A stretch of 24,708 nucleotides of DNA from Alistipes sp. (GTDB taxonomy: Bacteria; Bacteroidota; Bacteroidia; Bacteroidales; Rikenellaceae), in contig JAFXIS010000087.1 of the NCBI GenBank assembly GCA_017532885.1, positions 1 through 24,708 on the forward strand, read 5' to 3'. The first letter of the stretch is position 1. Each line of letters begins with the position of its first letter. A program made the translations under genes and the position numbers. Under the pieces are notes generated by a model. It was not told where the DNA came from and searched no databases. It saw only the letters and a list, made by a program, of their open reading frames with translations. Below are positions 7,376-14,491 of this stretch, one piece after another.

Positions 7376-9208
7376 TTAGTTTATAATCACATTATCCTGT
7401 GGCAATCGGTACTTGGGATTCTCGCCGTGGCGTACAACACTCATCAGCACCGTAATAAGTCCCACTCGACCGATAAACATCAACGCTACAACCGCGACCT
7501 TACTATCAGCACCCAACATCGGCGTAATATTAAGACTTGACCCTACTGTAGAGAAGGCTGATACCGTTTCAAAAAAGAGTCCCCGCACAGATAAAGTTGG
7601 TTCCATTAGGATCAAGATAAAGAAGAAGAACACGATGGTCAGTATAGAACCGAAGATGACAGCCGAGGCTCTACGCACCGAATCGGACGACAATTCACGC
7701 CCAAACAGCGAAACGGCATGACGCCCCTTGACCACTGATATAAAATTGGCCAAAGCAACAGCTATGGTATTAACCTTAATACCTCCAGCCGTAGATTGCG
7801 ATGCTCCACCAACCCACATAAGGAATATATAGACGATGGTGGTGAGTATCGAAAATTGGGCTAAATCAACGCTATTGAATCCCGCCGTTCGAGGTGCCAC
7901 CGCATTAAATAACGAATGTATTATCTTTTCTTTTGAAGAGAGTTCGGCAAAAGCCCCATTCCATTCAAAAAGGGCAATAAGAAATGTTCCCGCAACAATC
8001 AAGACAAGCGTTGTGCGTAAAACAATTTTTGTATTGATATTAAAGATATGGATATATCGTTTCGGCTTACCTCGATGAAACAGACGCCTTAAAGCATTCC
8101 CGATATAATATTCCACCAATCGCCAGAAATTCATAAGTATCGGGAATCCTATACTGCCCAAGAATATCAATATCGTGATAATAAGATAAAAGCCCGAATT
8201 ATTTCCCATCAAAGCGTCGTTGCCCAGATTACCGCTCAATGTAGAAAATCCGGCATTGCAAAACGCCGACACAGAGTGGAATATGGCAAAGAATATCTCC
8301 TCTTCAAGGCTCATACCCATCGTTGAGTGGATACTCAACCAGATGAAAAAAGCACCGATAAGTTCAATGACAAAGGTAAAGCCCAAGATATAGAGGAGTG
8401 TGGACATCAGCGAACTGAAAGTTTCGGAGCCTACCATATCACGCAGGGCAAATTGATTGTATAGCCCCGTACCGCCCATAAAAAACACTGCGAAGAAGCT
8501 GGTTATGGTCATCACACCCAAACCTCCGATTTGAATAAGCAGAGCTATGACCATCTGCCCCTCCAACGAGAATGTTTGAGCAATATCCACAGTCGATAAG
8601 CCCGTAACGCAAACCGCACTTGTCGAGATAAACAGAGCATCGACAATCGGCAGGCGAATATGCTCCAAAGTCGAACGCGGCAACAGCAACAGTAATGCAC
8701 CAAAGAGTATTACCACCGCAAAACATGCCGCCATCAGGAGTGCCGGGTTGGTCTTTTTGTTGATAAAATTAACTATTCCTTGCGACACATTCAGAATTGC
8801 AAAGAGTGCAAGTATTGCCAAAAAGACAAATTTACTACTGAACAGGCTCCACACGCCCGACAGCCAATGCCACCCTTCAGAAAGCGTAACAAATTGAGGT
8901 AAAGCAGTCAAGAGAAGCAACACTCCCATCATGGCAGTCATAAAAATAGTCTTACGCATTATTGACCGCCAGAAAAATAGTATTTTGAACAGATATGCGA
9001 CCAAATATATCCACCAGGCATATTGGTAGATTTTCGAAATAACGAACATCTCTCTTTCGTCGAGCACAAAGCCGTAATCTACGACAATTGCACCGACTGT
9101 AACGACTGAGAAAAAGAACATCGCAAGTTGCATCCAAAACGATATTCTGCTCCTCACAGATGGCGTCAAAATCTCTGATAGAGTAATTTTTCGCATAAGT
9201 TCAAACAT
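7376..9208 (-). CDS. trkH: TrkH/KtrB-family potassium channel subunit
   Basis: Inner-membrane potassium uptake channel of 610 aa with many hydrophobic segments. The four pore-loop filters expected of the SKT family are visible: AVCVTGLS, SAFCNAGFST, APRTAGFNS and AFSTVGSS, each with the conserved filter Gly. About 150 extra N-terminal residues with additional membrane helices precede the first pore unit, giving a longer protein than E. coli TrkH (about 483 aa). The first Met of MFELMRK is used as the start; the second Met at codon 5 is possible. It is followed 12 nt later by trkA. I found no convincing promoter box directly upstream. Confidence 0.95.
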   Translation of the reverse strand: MFELMRKITLSEILTPSVRSRISFWMQLAMFFFSVVTVGAIVVDYGFVLDEREMFVISKIYQYAWWIYLVAYLFKILFFWRSIMRKTIFMTAMMGVLLLLTALPQFVTLSEGWHWLSGVWSLFSSKFVFLAILALFAILNVSQGIVNFINKKTNPALLMAACFAVVILFGALLLLLPRSTLEHIRLPIVDALFISTSAVCVTGLSTVDIAQTFSLEGQMVIALLIQIGGLGVMTITSFFAVFFMGGTGLYNQFALRDMVGSETFSSLMSTLLYILGFTFVIELIGAFFIWLSIHSTMGMSLEEEIFFAIFHSVSAFCNAGFSTLSGNLGNDALMGNNSGFYLIITILIFLGSIGFPILMNFWRLVEYYIGNALRRLFHRGKPKRYIHIFNINTKIVLRTTLVLIVAGTFLIALFEWNGAFAELSSKEKIIHSLFNAVAPRTAGFNSVDLAQFSILTTIVYIFLMWVGGASQSTAGGIKVNTIAVALANFISVVKGRHAVSLFGRELSSDSVRRASAVIFGSILTIVFFFFILILMEPTLSVRGLFFETVSAFSTVGSSLNITPMLGADSKVAVVALMFIGRVGLITVLMSVVRHGENPKYRLPQDNVIIN

Positions 9209-9276
9209 CTGTCAATAACAGATTTTGCTTTTTGTTCTAAAATTTGTGAGGCTGTTTACTTTCCCACACTACCCTC

Positions 9277-9402
9277 TTAATAATTGGATTGTGAGGTTAT
9301 TTTTAGGCTTGCGAAGTGGGCGAAAGCGGAGTTTACTAAAGCGTAAATGAGCATTTCGCACACAAGCGTAACGACAAAATAACCCACAAGACAATTATTA
9401 AA
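9277..9402 (-). repeat. Long hairpin intergenic repeat, copy 1, at the ychF 3' end
   Basis: The outer arms 9277-9304 and 9375-9402 are nearly perfect inverted repeats with a two-base internal mismatch. Inside, TTGCG (9309-9313) pairs with CGTAA (9367-9371), and 9316-9325 pairs with 9354-9363 at 9 of 10 positions. The core 9325-9356 is identical to 18451-18482 in copy 2. Read on the - strand, the element begins at the ychF stop codon, so it forms the 3' UTR of ychF. It lacks a terminal T run and is not a classical terminator. It may be an RNA-stabilising or REP-like dispersed element. Confidence 0.8.
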
Positions 9403-10495
9403 CATTAAACAGGAAATGCATTATATCTCCATCCTGCACAATATACTCCTTGCCCTCGATGCCAATCTTACCTACATCGCGGCATGCCTTCTCCGAGCCA
9501 AGGGCCACATAATCGTCATACTTGATAACCTCGGCACGAATAAATCCGCGCTCGAAATCGGTATGGATAATGCCGGCAGTCTGCGGAGCTTTCATACCCT
9601 TCACAAAGGTCCACGCACGGCTCTCGTCAGCACCCGTAGTGAAGAAGGTCTGAAGGTTGAGCAACTTATATGCCGCCTTAATAAGGCGAGCTACACCCGA
9701 CTCCTCCAAGCCCATATCCTGAAGGAACATCTGGCGCTCCTCGTACTCCTCCAACTCGGCAATATCTGCCTCGGTAGCTGCCGCAACAATAAGCATCTCG
9801 GCATTCTCGTCGGCAATCGCAGCCTTCACAGCCTCGGTATGAGCATTACCCGATACGGCGCTCGCCTCATCTACATTACATACATACAGCACCGGCTTAT
9901 CGGTCAAGAGATTGAGGTCGGCAATGAGTTTGCGTTCCTCCTTATCGGTCTCGACTGTGCGCGCCGAGCGGCCCTGCTCCAACGCCTCCTTGAACTGCAC
10001 CAGGAGTTCGTAACGACGCTTCGCCACCTTATCACCCGCAGCCGCCTGCTTCTGACACTTGCCGATATTGTTCTCGACCGTTTCGAGGTCCTTGAGTTGC
10101 AACTCGGTGTCGATAATACCCTTATCGCGCACGGGGTCTACCGAGCCATCGACATGGGTGATGTTGCCATTCTCGAAGCAACGCAAAACATGGATAATCG
10201 CGTTGGTGTTGCGAATGTTACCCAAAAATTTATTTCCGAGGCCTTCACCCTTTGATGCACCCTTCACCAAACCGGCAATATCGACAATCTCGATTGTCGT
10301 AGGTATAACCTTCTTCGGATTATCTATCTCTGCCAACTTCACCAGACGCTCGTCGGGTACGGTGATAACACCCACATTAGGTTCGATTGTACAGAAAGGG
10401 AAGTTTGCTGCCTGCGCCTTAGCATTCGAGAGGCAGTTGAAAAGAGTTGATTTACCTACATTGGGCAGACCAACTATACCACATTGTAAAGCCAT
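9398..10495 (-). CDS. ychF: Ribosome-binding ATPase/GTPase YchF (OBG family)
   Basis: Universally conserved P-loop NTPase that binds ribosomes. The 365-aa length is normal. Motifs: G1 GLPNVGKST at 9-17, the G3 segment DIAGLVKGAS from residue 72, and NVDE in the G4 position, which replaces the GTPase NKxD and is the reason YchF prefers ATP. The C-terminal TGS domain occupies the last 85 or so residues (TFFTTGADESRAWTF through DGDIMHFLFNV). The gene is monocistronic by layout, with a -7 box upstream and the long hairpin repeat at its stop codon. Confidence 0.97.
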   Translation of the reverse strand: MALQCGIVGLPNVGKSTLFNCLSNAKAQAANFPFCTIEPNVGVITVPDERLVKLAEIDNPKKVIPTTIEIVDIAGLVKGASKGEGLGNKFLGNIRNTNAIIHVLRCFENGNITHVDGSVDPVRDKGIIDTELQLKDLETVENNIGKCQKQAAAGDKVAKRRYELLVQFKEALEQGRSARTVETDKEERKLIADLNLLTDKPVLYVCNVDEASAVSGNAHTEAVKAAIADENAEMLIVAAATEADIAELEEYEERQMFLQDMGLEESGVARLIKAAYKLLNLQTFFTTGADESRAWTFVKGMKAPQTAGIIHTDFERGFIRAEVIKYDDYVALGSEKACRDVGKIGIEGKEYIVQDGDIMHFLFNV

Positions 10496-10533
10496 TTTAT
10501 ATCTGTTTTTGTTTATATTCTAATTATAGCCTA

Positions 10534-10541
10534 CAAAAATA
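10534..10541 (-). promoter_or_regulatory. -7 box of ychF
   Basis: TATTTTTG on the - strand, 38 nt upstream of the ychF ATG, matches TAnnTTTG. No TTTG sits at the ideal -33 distance. Its mirror image lies 2 nt away on the + strand at 10544-10551, making an 8+2+8 inverted repeat. Confidence 0.5.
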
Positions 10542-10591
10542 GTTATTTTTGAGGATATTTCATTGCCTTACCCGATTTTTCAGCCGAAAAT

Positions 10592-10622
10592 TTTGAAACT
10601 CCCTGAAATATTCCTATATTTG
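10592..10622 (+). promoter_or_regulatory. Consensus Bacteroides promoter of the structured leader
   Basis: TTTG (10592-10595), a 19-nt spacer and TATATTTG (10615-10622) match the Bacteroides -33/-7 consensus exactly. Transcription would begin near 10629, about 365 nt before the next start codon, which implies an unusually long 5' UTR. Confidence 0.8.
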
Positions 10623-10628
10623 CACCAT

Positions 10629-10994
10629 CAAACAACAGAAAAATCAATTTATCGTATTGCAAAAATCCATGACAGCACTTGGTGTGTCATGTCGTGATTT
10701 ATTTTCATCTACACTATTCAGCGCCACATGGTGCTACGGATAGCGTATAGCGATTAATGTTCTATGACAAAAAACTTATTCTCATCTACATGATGCTACG
10801 GTTCGCTGCCGAAAGATAGCCGGCTGCGGAAGTTAAACATATTCAAACACAAAAACTTGCCGACGAGGTCTTAGGCCTCCACAGGCAGGGGCGTTCTTTG
10901 ATGTGTTTGAGCCGACAATCCGGTCCACGAACAGACTGATTGTCAAACTAATAACGAATATTATTTCATTGTTTAACTTCCAAAATTTATAATT
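10629..10994 (+). ncRNA. Candidate structured leader RNA upstream of the 187-aa gene
   Basis: Non-coding stretch with six predicted hairpins in a row. (1) 10668-10691: CATGACA/TGTCATG plus CAC/GTG. (2) 10714-10743: CTAT/ATAG enclosing GCGCC/GGTGC. (3) 10783-10795. (4) 10804-10828: CGC-T-GCCG with CGGC-T-GCG. (5) 10843-10910: 9-bp closing stem TCAAACACA/TGTGTTTGA around TGCC/GGCA and GAGG/CCTC. (6) 10914-10944: GACAATC/GATTGTC. A 15-nt segment (10699-10713) recurs at 10776-10790 with one change, and TGCTACGG occurs at 10732 and 10794. Short ORFs sit at 10669-10743, 10757-10819 and 10901-10939, but the repeats fall in different frames in the first two, so RNA rather than peptide looks conserved. 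It could be a cis-regulatory leader or a separate small RNA. I do not recognise a known family. Confidence 0.6.
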
Positions 10995-11558
10995 ATGAAA
11001 AGAGAAAATTTTTCAGCATTCGTAGCAGCAAACCCCATTTCAAACCACCGAGTTTATTATGCTCCGGCAGCTTCAACTTCGGGCAACAAGGTAAAGATTT
11101 ATCGCCGCGCATTTGAGCGTATGAATCATGAGTATCGCGTAGGTATGCTTAGTAAAATAAACCCCATAGATAGGGCCATTGCAAAGTACGAATGGGGAGA
11201 GTTCATCCTCGAGCAATTGCCCAACTACGCCGACGACCGAAGCGAACTGTTTAATGGTGCAAAAATTTTGATTATCAGAGCCTACGGCATGATTAGCGAA
11301 GAGCGCTACAACGCCAAATCTGCCATTAAGGAGGCTACAAAGGCGTTAGAGGATTTCAACAAGTTGATAGCCGAGAATAACCTCACCGCCCAAGCCGGAC
11401 GCGCCATATCTCCGAAAGTCATAGCTAACCGCAAGGCGGAATTGGTAAACAACATAACCTGCCGACGCAAGCAATATGCCGATATCGTAAGAAGATGCCC
11501 CGACCACAAGTTTGAGCATATCAGGCGACGAGCAGAGTATTGCGAGAGCATGTGGTAG
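10995..11558 (+). CDS. Unknown 187-aa basic protein behind the structured leader
   Basis: Not recognised. There is no signal peptide or membrane segment; the product is rich in Arg, Lys and Ala and appears mostly helical. A helical stretch around residues 105-140 (SAIKEATKALEDFNKLI) and an Arg-rich C-terminus (CRRKQYADIVRRC, IRRRAEYCESMW) with three Cys could suit nucleic-acid or ribosome binding, but this is only an impression. The start is ATG in TTTATAATTATG, the same 12-nt start context as lysA at 13201-13212. It has its own consensus promoter, a long leader and a strong terminator, so it is a single-gene transcript. The base composition is similar to its neighbours. Confidence 0.8.
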   Translation: MKRENFSAFVAANPISNHRVYYAPAASTSGNKVKIYRRAFERMNHEYRVGMLSKINPIDRAIAKYEWGEFILEQLPNYADDRSELFNGAKILIIRAYGMISEERYNAKSAIKEATKALEDFNKLIAENNLTAQAGRAISPKVIANRKAELVNNITCRRKQYADIVRRCPDHKFEHIRRRAEYCESMW

Positions 11559-11667
11559 TGTTCAAATAAGTAATGCGGCAGCACTACAAATGAGCATTGC
11601 GGCAGCTTTTACGAGAGCATACAGCAGTCCGAAAAACTGCATATTAATGCAAAATACAGCATTTCAC
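11559..11667 (+). other. 3' UTR with degenerate repeats and a TGCAT hairpin
   Basis: After the stop codon the sequence carries loosely repeated motifs of the type GAGCAT-TGCGGCAGC: near 11548 (GAGCATGTGGTAG), 11573 (ATGCGGCAGC), 11592 (GAGCATTGCGGCAGC) and 11614 (GAGCATACAGCAG). They are followed by the hairpin TGCAT-ATTA-ATGCA at 11638-11651. No ORF is convincing here. The hairpin recurs in the same place relative to the next terminator, at 13061. Confidence 0.5.
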
Positions 11668-11696
11668 AAGGCTTCCAGCAATCGGGAGCCTTTTTT
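11668..11696 (+). terminator. Terminator of the 187-aa gene
   Basis: AAGGCTTCC (11668-11676) pairs with GGGAGCCTT (11684-11692) over 9 bp with one G.T pair, followed by a T run at 11691-11696. The tail runs directly into the -33 TTTG of the next promoter. Confidence 0.9.
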
Positions 11697-11697
11697 A

Positions 11698-11729
11698 TTT
11701 GTAACTTTCCGAAAATATTTCTACTTTTG
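11698..11729 (+). promoter_or_regulatory. Promoter of the transglutaminase lipoprotein gene
   Basis: TTTG (11698-11701), a 20-nt spacer and TACTTTTG (11722-11729) match the consensus exactly. The -33 element lies in the tail of the preceding terminator. The start codon is 38 nt past the -7 box. Confidence 0.8.
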
Positions 11730-11767
11730 AGCAACCAACACAGTAACAACATTTAACAGATTTAACC

Positions 11768-13054
11768 ATGAAGAGATTTTTAGTTCTATTCACTTGCGTA
11801 GCAATACTATTTTCCGCAAGTTGCAGCGACGACAATAGCGAAGTAAATAACAACAACCCCACACCTCCGGATACACCACCGACGCCAAACGAAAACCTGA
11901 CCGTTCAGGCATTAAAAGATGACAACTCTTTGATTTACGCATCGGGAGGTAGTACAACTATTTCTGTTACATCCGAATTAGAGTGGGCCGCCGAAGTTGT
12001 TGATTCAGAGGATAGCGAGTGGTTACATATTACCCAGACCGACAACAGCCTTACGCTCTCTACCGACAAGAACTCTCAATCTTCAGACCGCGAAGCGCAT
12101 ATTATAATTTCAAACGGAGCCAAGAATCACGAACTCACCATAAAGCAGCGTCAAAATATCATTCGTCGTAACAAAATCAGCGAGCGAAAGGTATTTACGC
12201 AACTTGATTTATATTACAACCGGAATCAAATTCATCGTTTTATCGGAGTTTTGCCAGCACCTTCTTCAAATATATACCAGGATATCGAGGAGCTAAATAC
12301 CGAGGGCGGAACGCTGCTAACTGCGCCTGACAACGAAACCCGATATTTGCGTTGCATATTGGATAATAGCAGTGTGCCGGCATCGGGCCAACCTGTTCTT
12401 AGAGAAGAATTTAACATCACAAATTACAGCGTAGATGTCGATTTTGATGCCATAACCTCATATCCCGACATTGATACCGAATCGGATGTATATAAGCACT
12501 ATACGGGCGCGAAATCAAATATTATCGACCCCAATTTTGAGCCGATGCAAGCCGTAACCGCGCAATTATGGCAGGAGGCAGATGGCGATATTGTAGACTA
12601 TGCCATGCTCTGCTACTTGTATGTCGCTGAAAACATGCAATACCTCAATCCCAACACAGGTCTGCACCCATTGGCCAAGATATGGGCAGATGGCGGAGGC
12701 GACTGCGGTAATCAGGCAACGGTATTTATCTCGATGTTGCGCAATAAGGGTATTCCGGCGCGTCATGTCGTCATGGTACGCCCCGACGATACCGCCCATG
12801 TGCGTGCCGAATTTTTCCTCGCCGGATATGGCTGGATTCCCGTAGATCCCAATGCAAAGAATATGATTCCCGAAGGTGACTTTTTCGGTAAGATTTATTC
12901 AGATGAAATTGTTATGAATCGAGATATCGACATCCCGATAAAAGACCCTGAAGGTAATAATCTCGTAGCCGGATTGTTGCAGGTTTACGCCTTCTGGTAT
13001 TGGATATATGCCGACATGTCATTGGAACTTGTCCGCACAATAGGACTGATGTAA
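11768..13054 (+). CDS. Lipoprotein with BACON and transglutaminase-like domains
   Basis: The 428-aa protein begins with a lipoprotein signal peptide (lipobox FSASC, Cys19), then an Asn/Pro-rich linker (about 26-42). A BACON domain follows at about 43-129, showing ASGGSTTISV, the SEW-L segment and the terminal ELTIKQRQ. A transglutaminase-like core lies at about 280-370, with the likely triad C313 (GGGDCGNQ), H344 (TAHVRAEFF) and D360 (WIPVDPN). It is probably anchored to the outer membrane facing outside or the periplasm. Family members act as cysteine proteases, amidases or cross-linkers of proteins or peptidoglycan; the substrate here is unknown. BACON domains usually serve as carbohydrate or mucin-binding or spacer modules. 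It is a single-gene transcript with its own promoter and terminator. Confidence 0.92.
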   Translation: MKRFLVLFTCVAILFSASCSDDNSEVNNNNPTPPDTPPTPNENLTVQALKDDNSLIYASGGSTTISVTSELEWAAEVVDSEDSEWLHITQTDNSLTLSTDKNSQSSDREAHIIISNGAKNHELTIKQRQNIIRRNKISERKVFTQLDLYYNRNQIHRFIGVLPAPSSNIYQDIEELNTEGGTLLTAPDNETRYLRCILDNSSVPASGQPVLREEFNITNYSVDVDFDAITSYPDIDTESDVYKHYTGAKSNIIDPNFEPMQAVTAQLWQEADGDIVDYAMLCYLYVAENMQYLNPNTGLHPLAKIWADGGGDCGNQATVFISMLRNKGIPARHVVMVRPDDTAHVRAEFFLAGYGWIPVDPNAKNMIPEGDFFGKIYSDEIVMNRDIDIPIKDPEGNNLVAGLLQVYAFWYWIYADMSLELVRTIGLM

Positions 13055-13090
13055 AGGCGCTGCATTTTTATGCAAAACAACCATTTCTTG

Positions 13091-13118
13091 AGGCTCTCAA
13101 TCAATTGAGGGCCTTTTT
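13091..13118 (+). terminator. Terminator of the transglutaminase lipoprotein gene
   Basis: AGGCTCTCAA (13091-13100) pairs with TTGAGGGCCT (13105-13114) over 10 bp with one G.T pair around loop TCAA, followed by a T run at 13114-13118. A TGCAT-TTTT-ATGCA hairpin lies 16 nt upstream, as in the preceding gene. Confidence 0.92.
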
Positions 13119-13119
13119 A

Positions 13120-13151
13120 TTTGCAAAAGAGGAGTAAAATAGATATTTTTG
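13120..13151 (+). promoter_or_regulatory. Promoter of lysA
   Basis: TTTG (13120-13123), a 20-nt spacer and TATTTTTG (13144-13151) match the consensus exactly. The -33 lies in the preceding terminator tail. A small hairpin, TGTTGC-AAA-GCAACA (13160-13174), would sit at the 5' end of the mRNA and may protect it. Confidence 0.8.
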
Positions 13152-13209
13152 CACCACTTTGTTGCAAAGCAACACATTTTTTACACAAGTTTAGTTAGGA
13201 TTTATAATT

Positions 13210-14373
13210 ATGCTCAGCAGAAAAGTTGCATCACAACTCAAAGAGTTGGAGACACCGTTTTATCTCTACGACATCAACCTCCTGCGTCAAACTTTGGAGA
13301 GTGTCGTTTACGAGTCGAATAAATACAACTACAAAGTACACTACGCCATAAAAGCCAACAACGACGACTACCTGCTCTCGATTATCAAGGAGTACGGCAT
13401 CGGCATTGATTGCGCCAGCGGCAACGAGGTTCGCAAAGCCATCGAAATGGGTTTTGAGCCTAAAAGCATTGTGTACGCCGGAGTCGGCAAACGCGACAAG
13501 GAGATTCGTTACGCCATCGAACAGGGCATTTTGGCTATCAACTGCGAGTCTATCGAGGAGTTGCAGGTTGTAAACCAAATTGCGGGCGAGCTGGGCAAAA
13601 AAGCAGATATCGGCTTGCGCGTAAACCCCGATATTGACCCCAAGACCAACCACTGCATCGATACGGGTCAGGCCGATAGTAAGTTCGGTATTTCATACGA
13701 CGAAATATTGGAGAATGTCGAATTAATAAAGGCTCTGGAGAATATCAACATCATCGGCATCCATATCCATATCGGCTCACAGATTCGCGAGTTGCATGTT
13801 TTCGAGAATATGTGTAACAAGGCGAACGCCATTGTCGAGAAGTTGGAGTCTTTGGGATTCTCGTTCAGCATCGTGGATGTCGGAGGAGGCTTGGGTATCA
13901 ACTACGATGTTCCCGAGAATGAGCCTATTCCCAACTTTGCATCACTCTTCGCCATCATTCACGAATATCTGAATGTCGGCGACCGCGAGGTGCATTTCGA
14001 GTTTGGCCGTGCTATCGTCGGAGAGTGCGGAGAGTTGATTTCGCGCGTACTATTCAACAAAACAACAGCTACGGGTCGTCGTCTGCTCATTATCGACGCC
14101 TCGATGACCGAGCTTATTCGCCCGATGCTTTATGGCTCATACCACAACATCGAGAACATCACCTCGCAGGAGGAGGTCTGCAAGAAGTACACCGTTGTGG
14201 GTACTGCGTGTGAGTCCACAGATGTATTCGACGAGAATGTCAGCCTCAAGAAGAGTAAGCGCGGAGATTTGCTCTCGATTAAATCAGCAGGTGCTTATGG
14301 CCGTTCGATGGCGTCGCAATACAACATGCACGACTTGCCGGCAGCGGTATATAGCGACCAGCTGACAAAATAG
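13210..14373 (+). CDS. lysA: Diaminopimelate decarboxylase
   Basis: PLP enzyme of fold type III that converts meso-diaminopimelate to lysine, the last step of lysine synthesis. At 387 aa it fits the short bacterial LysA class. Visible residues: K48 in HYAIKAN as the Schiff-base lysine, HIHIGSQI (about 185-192), the Gly-rich phosphate loop VGGGLGINY (about 224-232), EFGRAIVGE (about 264-272, where most LysA have EPGR), GTACESTDVF with C334 and E335, and SAGAYGRSMASQYN near the C-terminus. A related decarboxylase such as NspC is less likely because the CES-D and GAYG motifs fit LysA. The start is ATG in an A/T-rich context, 52 nt after the predicted transcript start. Confidence 0.93.
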   Translation: MLSRKVASQLKELETPFYLYDINLLRQTLESVVYESNKYNYKVHYAIKANNDDYLLSIIKEYGIGIDCASGNEVRKAIEMGFEPKSIVYAGVGKRDKEIRYAIEQGILAINCESIEELQVVNQIAGELGKKADIGLRVNPDIDPKTNHCIDTGQADSKFGISYDEILENVELIKALENINIIGIHIHIGSQIRELHVFENMCNKANAIVEKLESLGFSFSIVDVGGGLGINYDVPENEPIPNFASLFAIIHEYLNVGDREVHFEFGRAIVGECGELISRVLFNKTTATGRRLLIIDASMTELIRPMLYGSYHNIENITSQEEVCKKYTVVGTACESTDVFDENVSLKKSKRGDLLSIKSAGAYGRSMASQYNMHDLPAAVYSDQLTK

Positions 14374-14402
14374 CCGCAGTTACCGGACATCTAAATTATT
14401 AC

Positions 14403-14432
14403 AAAATAGCCCATGATTGGGCTATTTTTTTT
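14403..14432 (+). terminator. Terminator of lysA
   Basis: AAAATAGCCCA (14403-14413) pairs perfectly with TGGGCTATTTT (14418-14428) around loop TGAT and continues into a T run to 14432. The arms are nearly symmetrical, so it may also act on the other strand. Confidence 0.92.
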
Positions 14433-14464
14433 ACTTTTATACGAAGTATATGCCGAAAAATCAT

Positions 14465-14472
14465 TATCTTTG
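14465..14472 (+). promoter_or_regulatory. -7 box of the rsmI operon
   Basis: TATCTTTG fits TAnnTTTG and lies 19 nt before the ATG at 14492. No clear TTTG is present 19-21 nt upstream. Confidence 0.55.
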
Positions 14473-14491
14473 AGAAATATTTGCAGAACAC

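Noticed and set aside
9416..10255. 279-aa open frame on the + strand
   Set aside because: It is antisense to ychF, whose motifs are unmistakable; the frame stays open through codon bias.
10629..10994. tmRNA, RNase P RNA or 6S RNA
   Set aside because: No tRNA-like ends or tag reading frame as in tmRNA, none of the conserved RNase P core sequences that I can recall, and no single long central-bubble hairpin as in 6S RNA.
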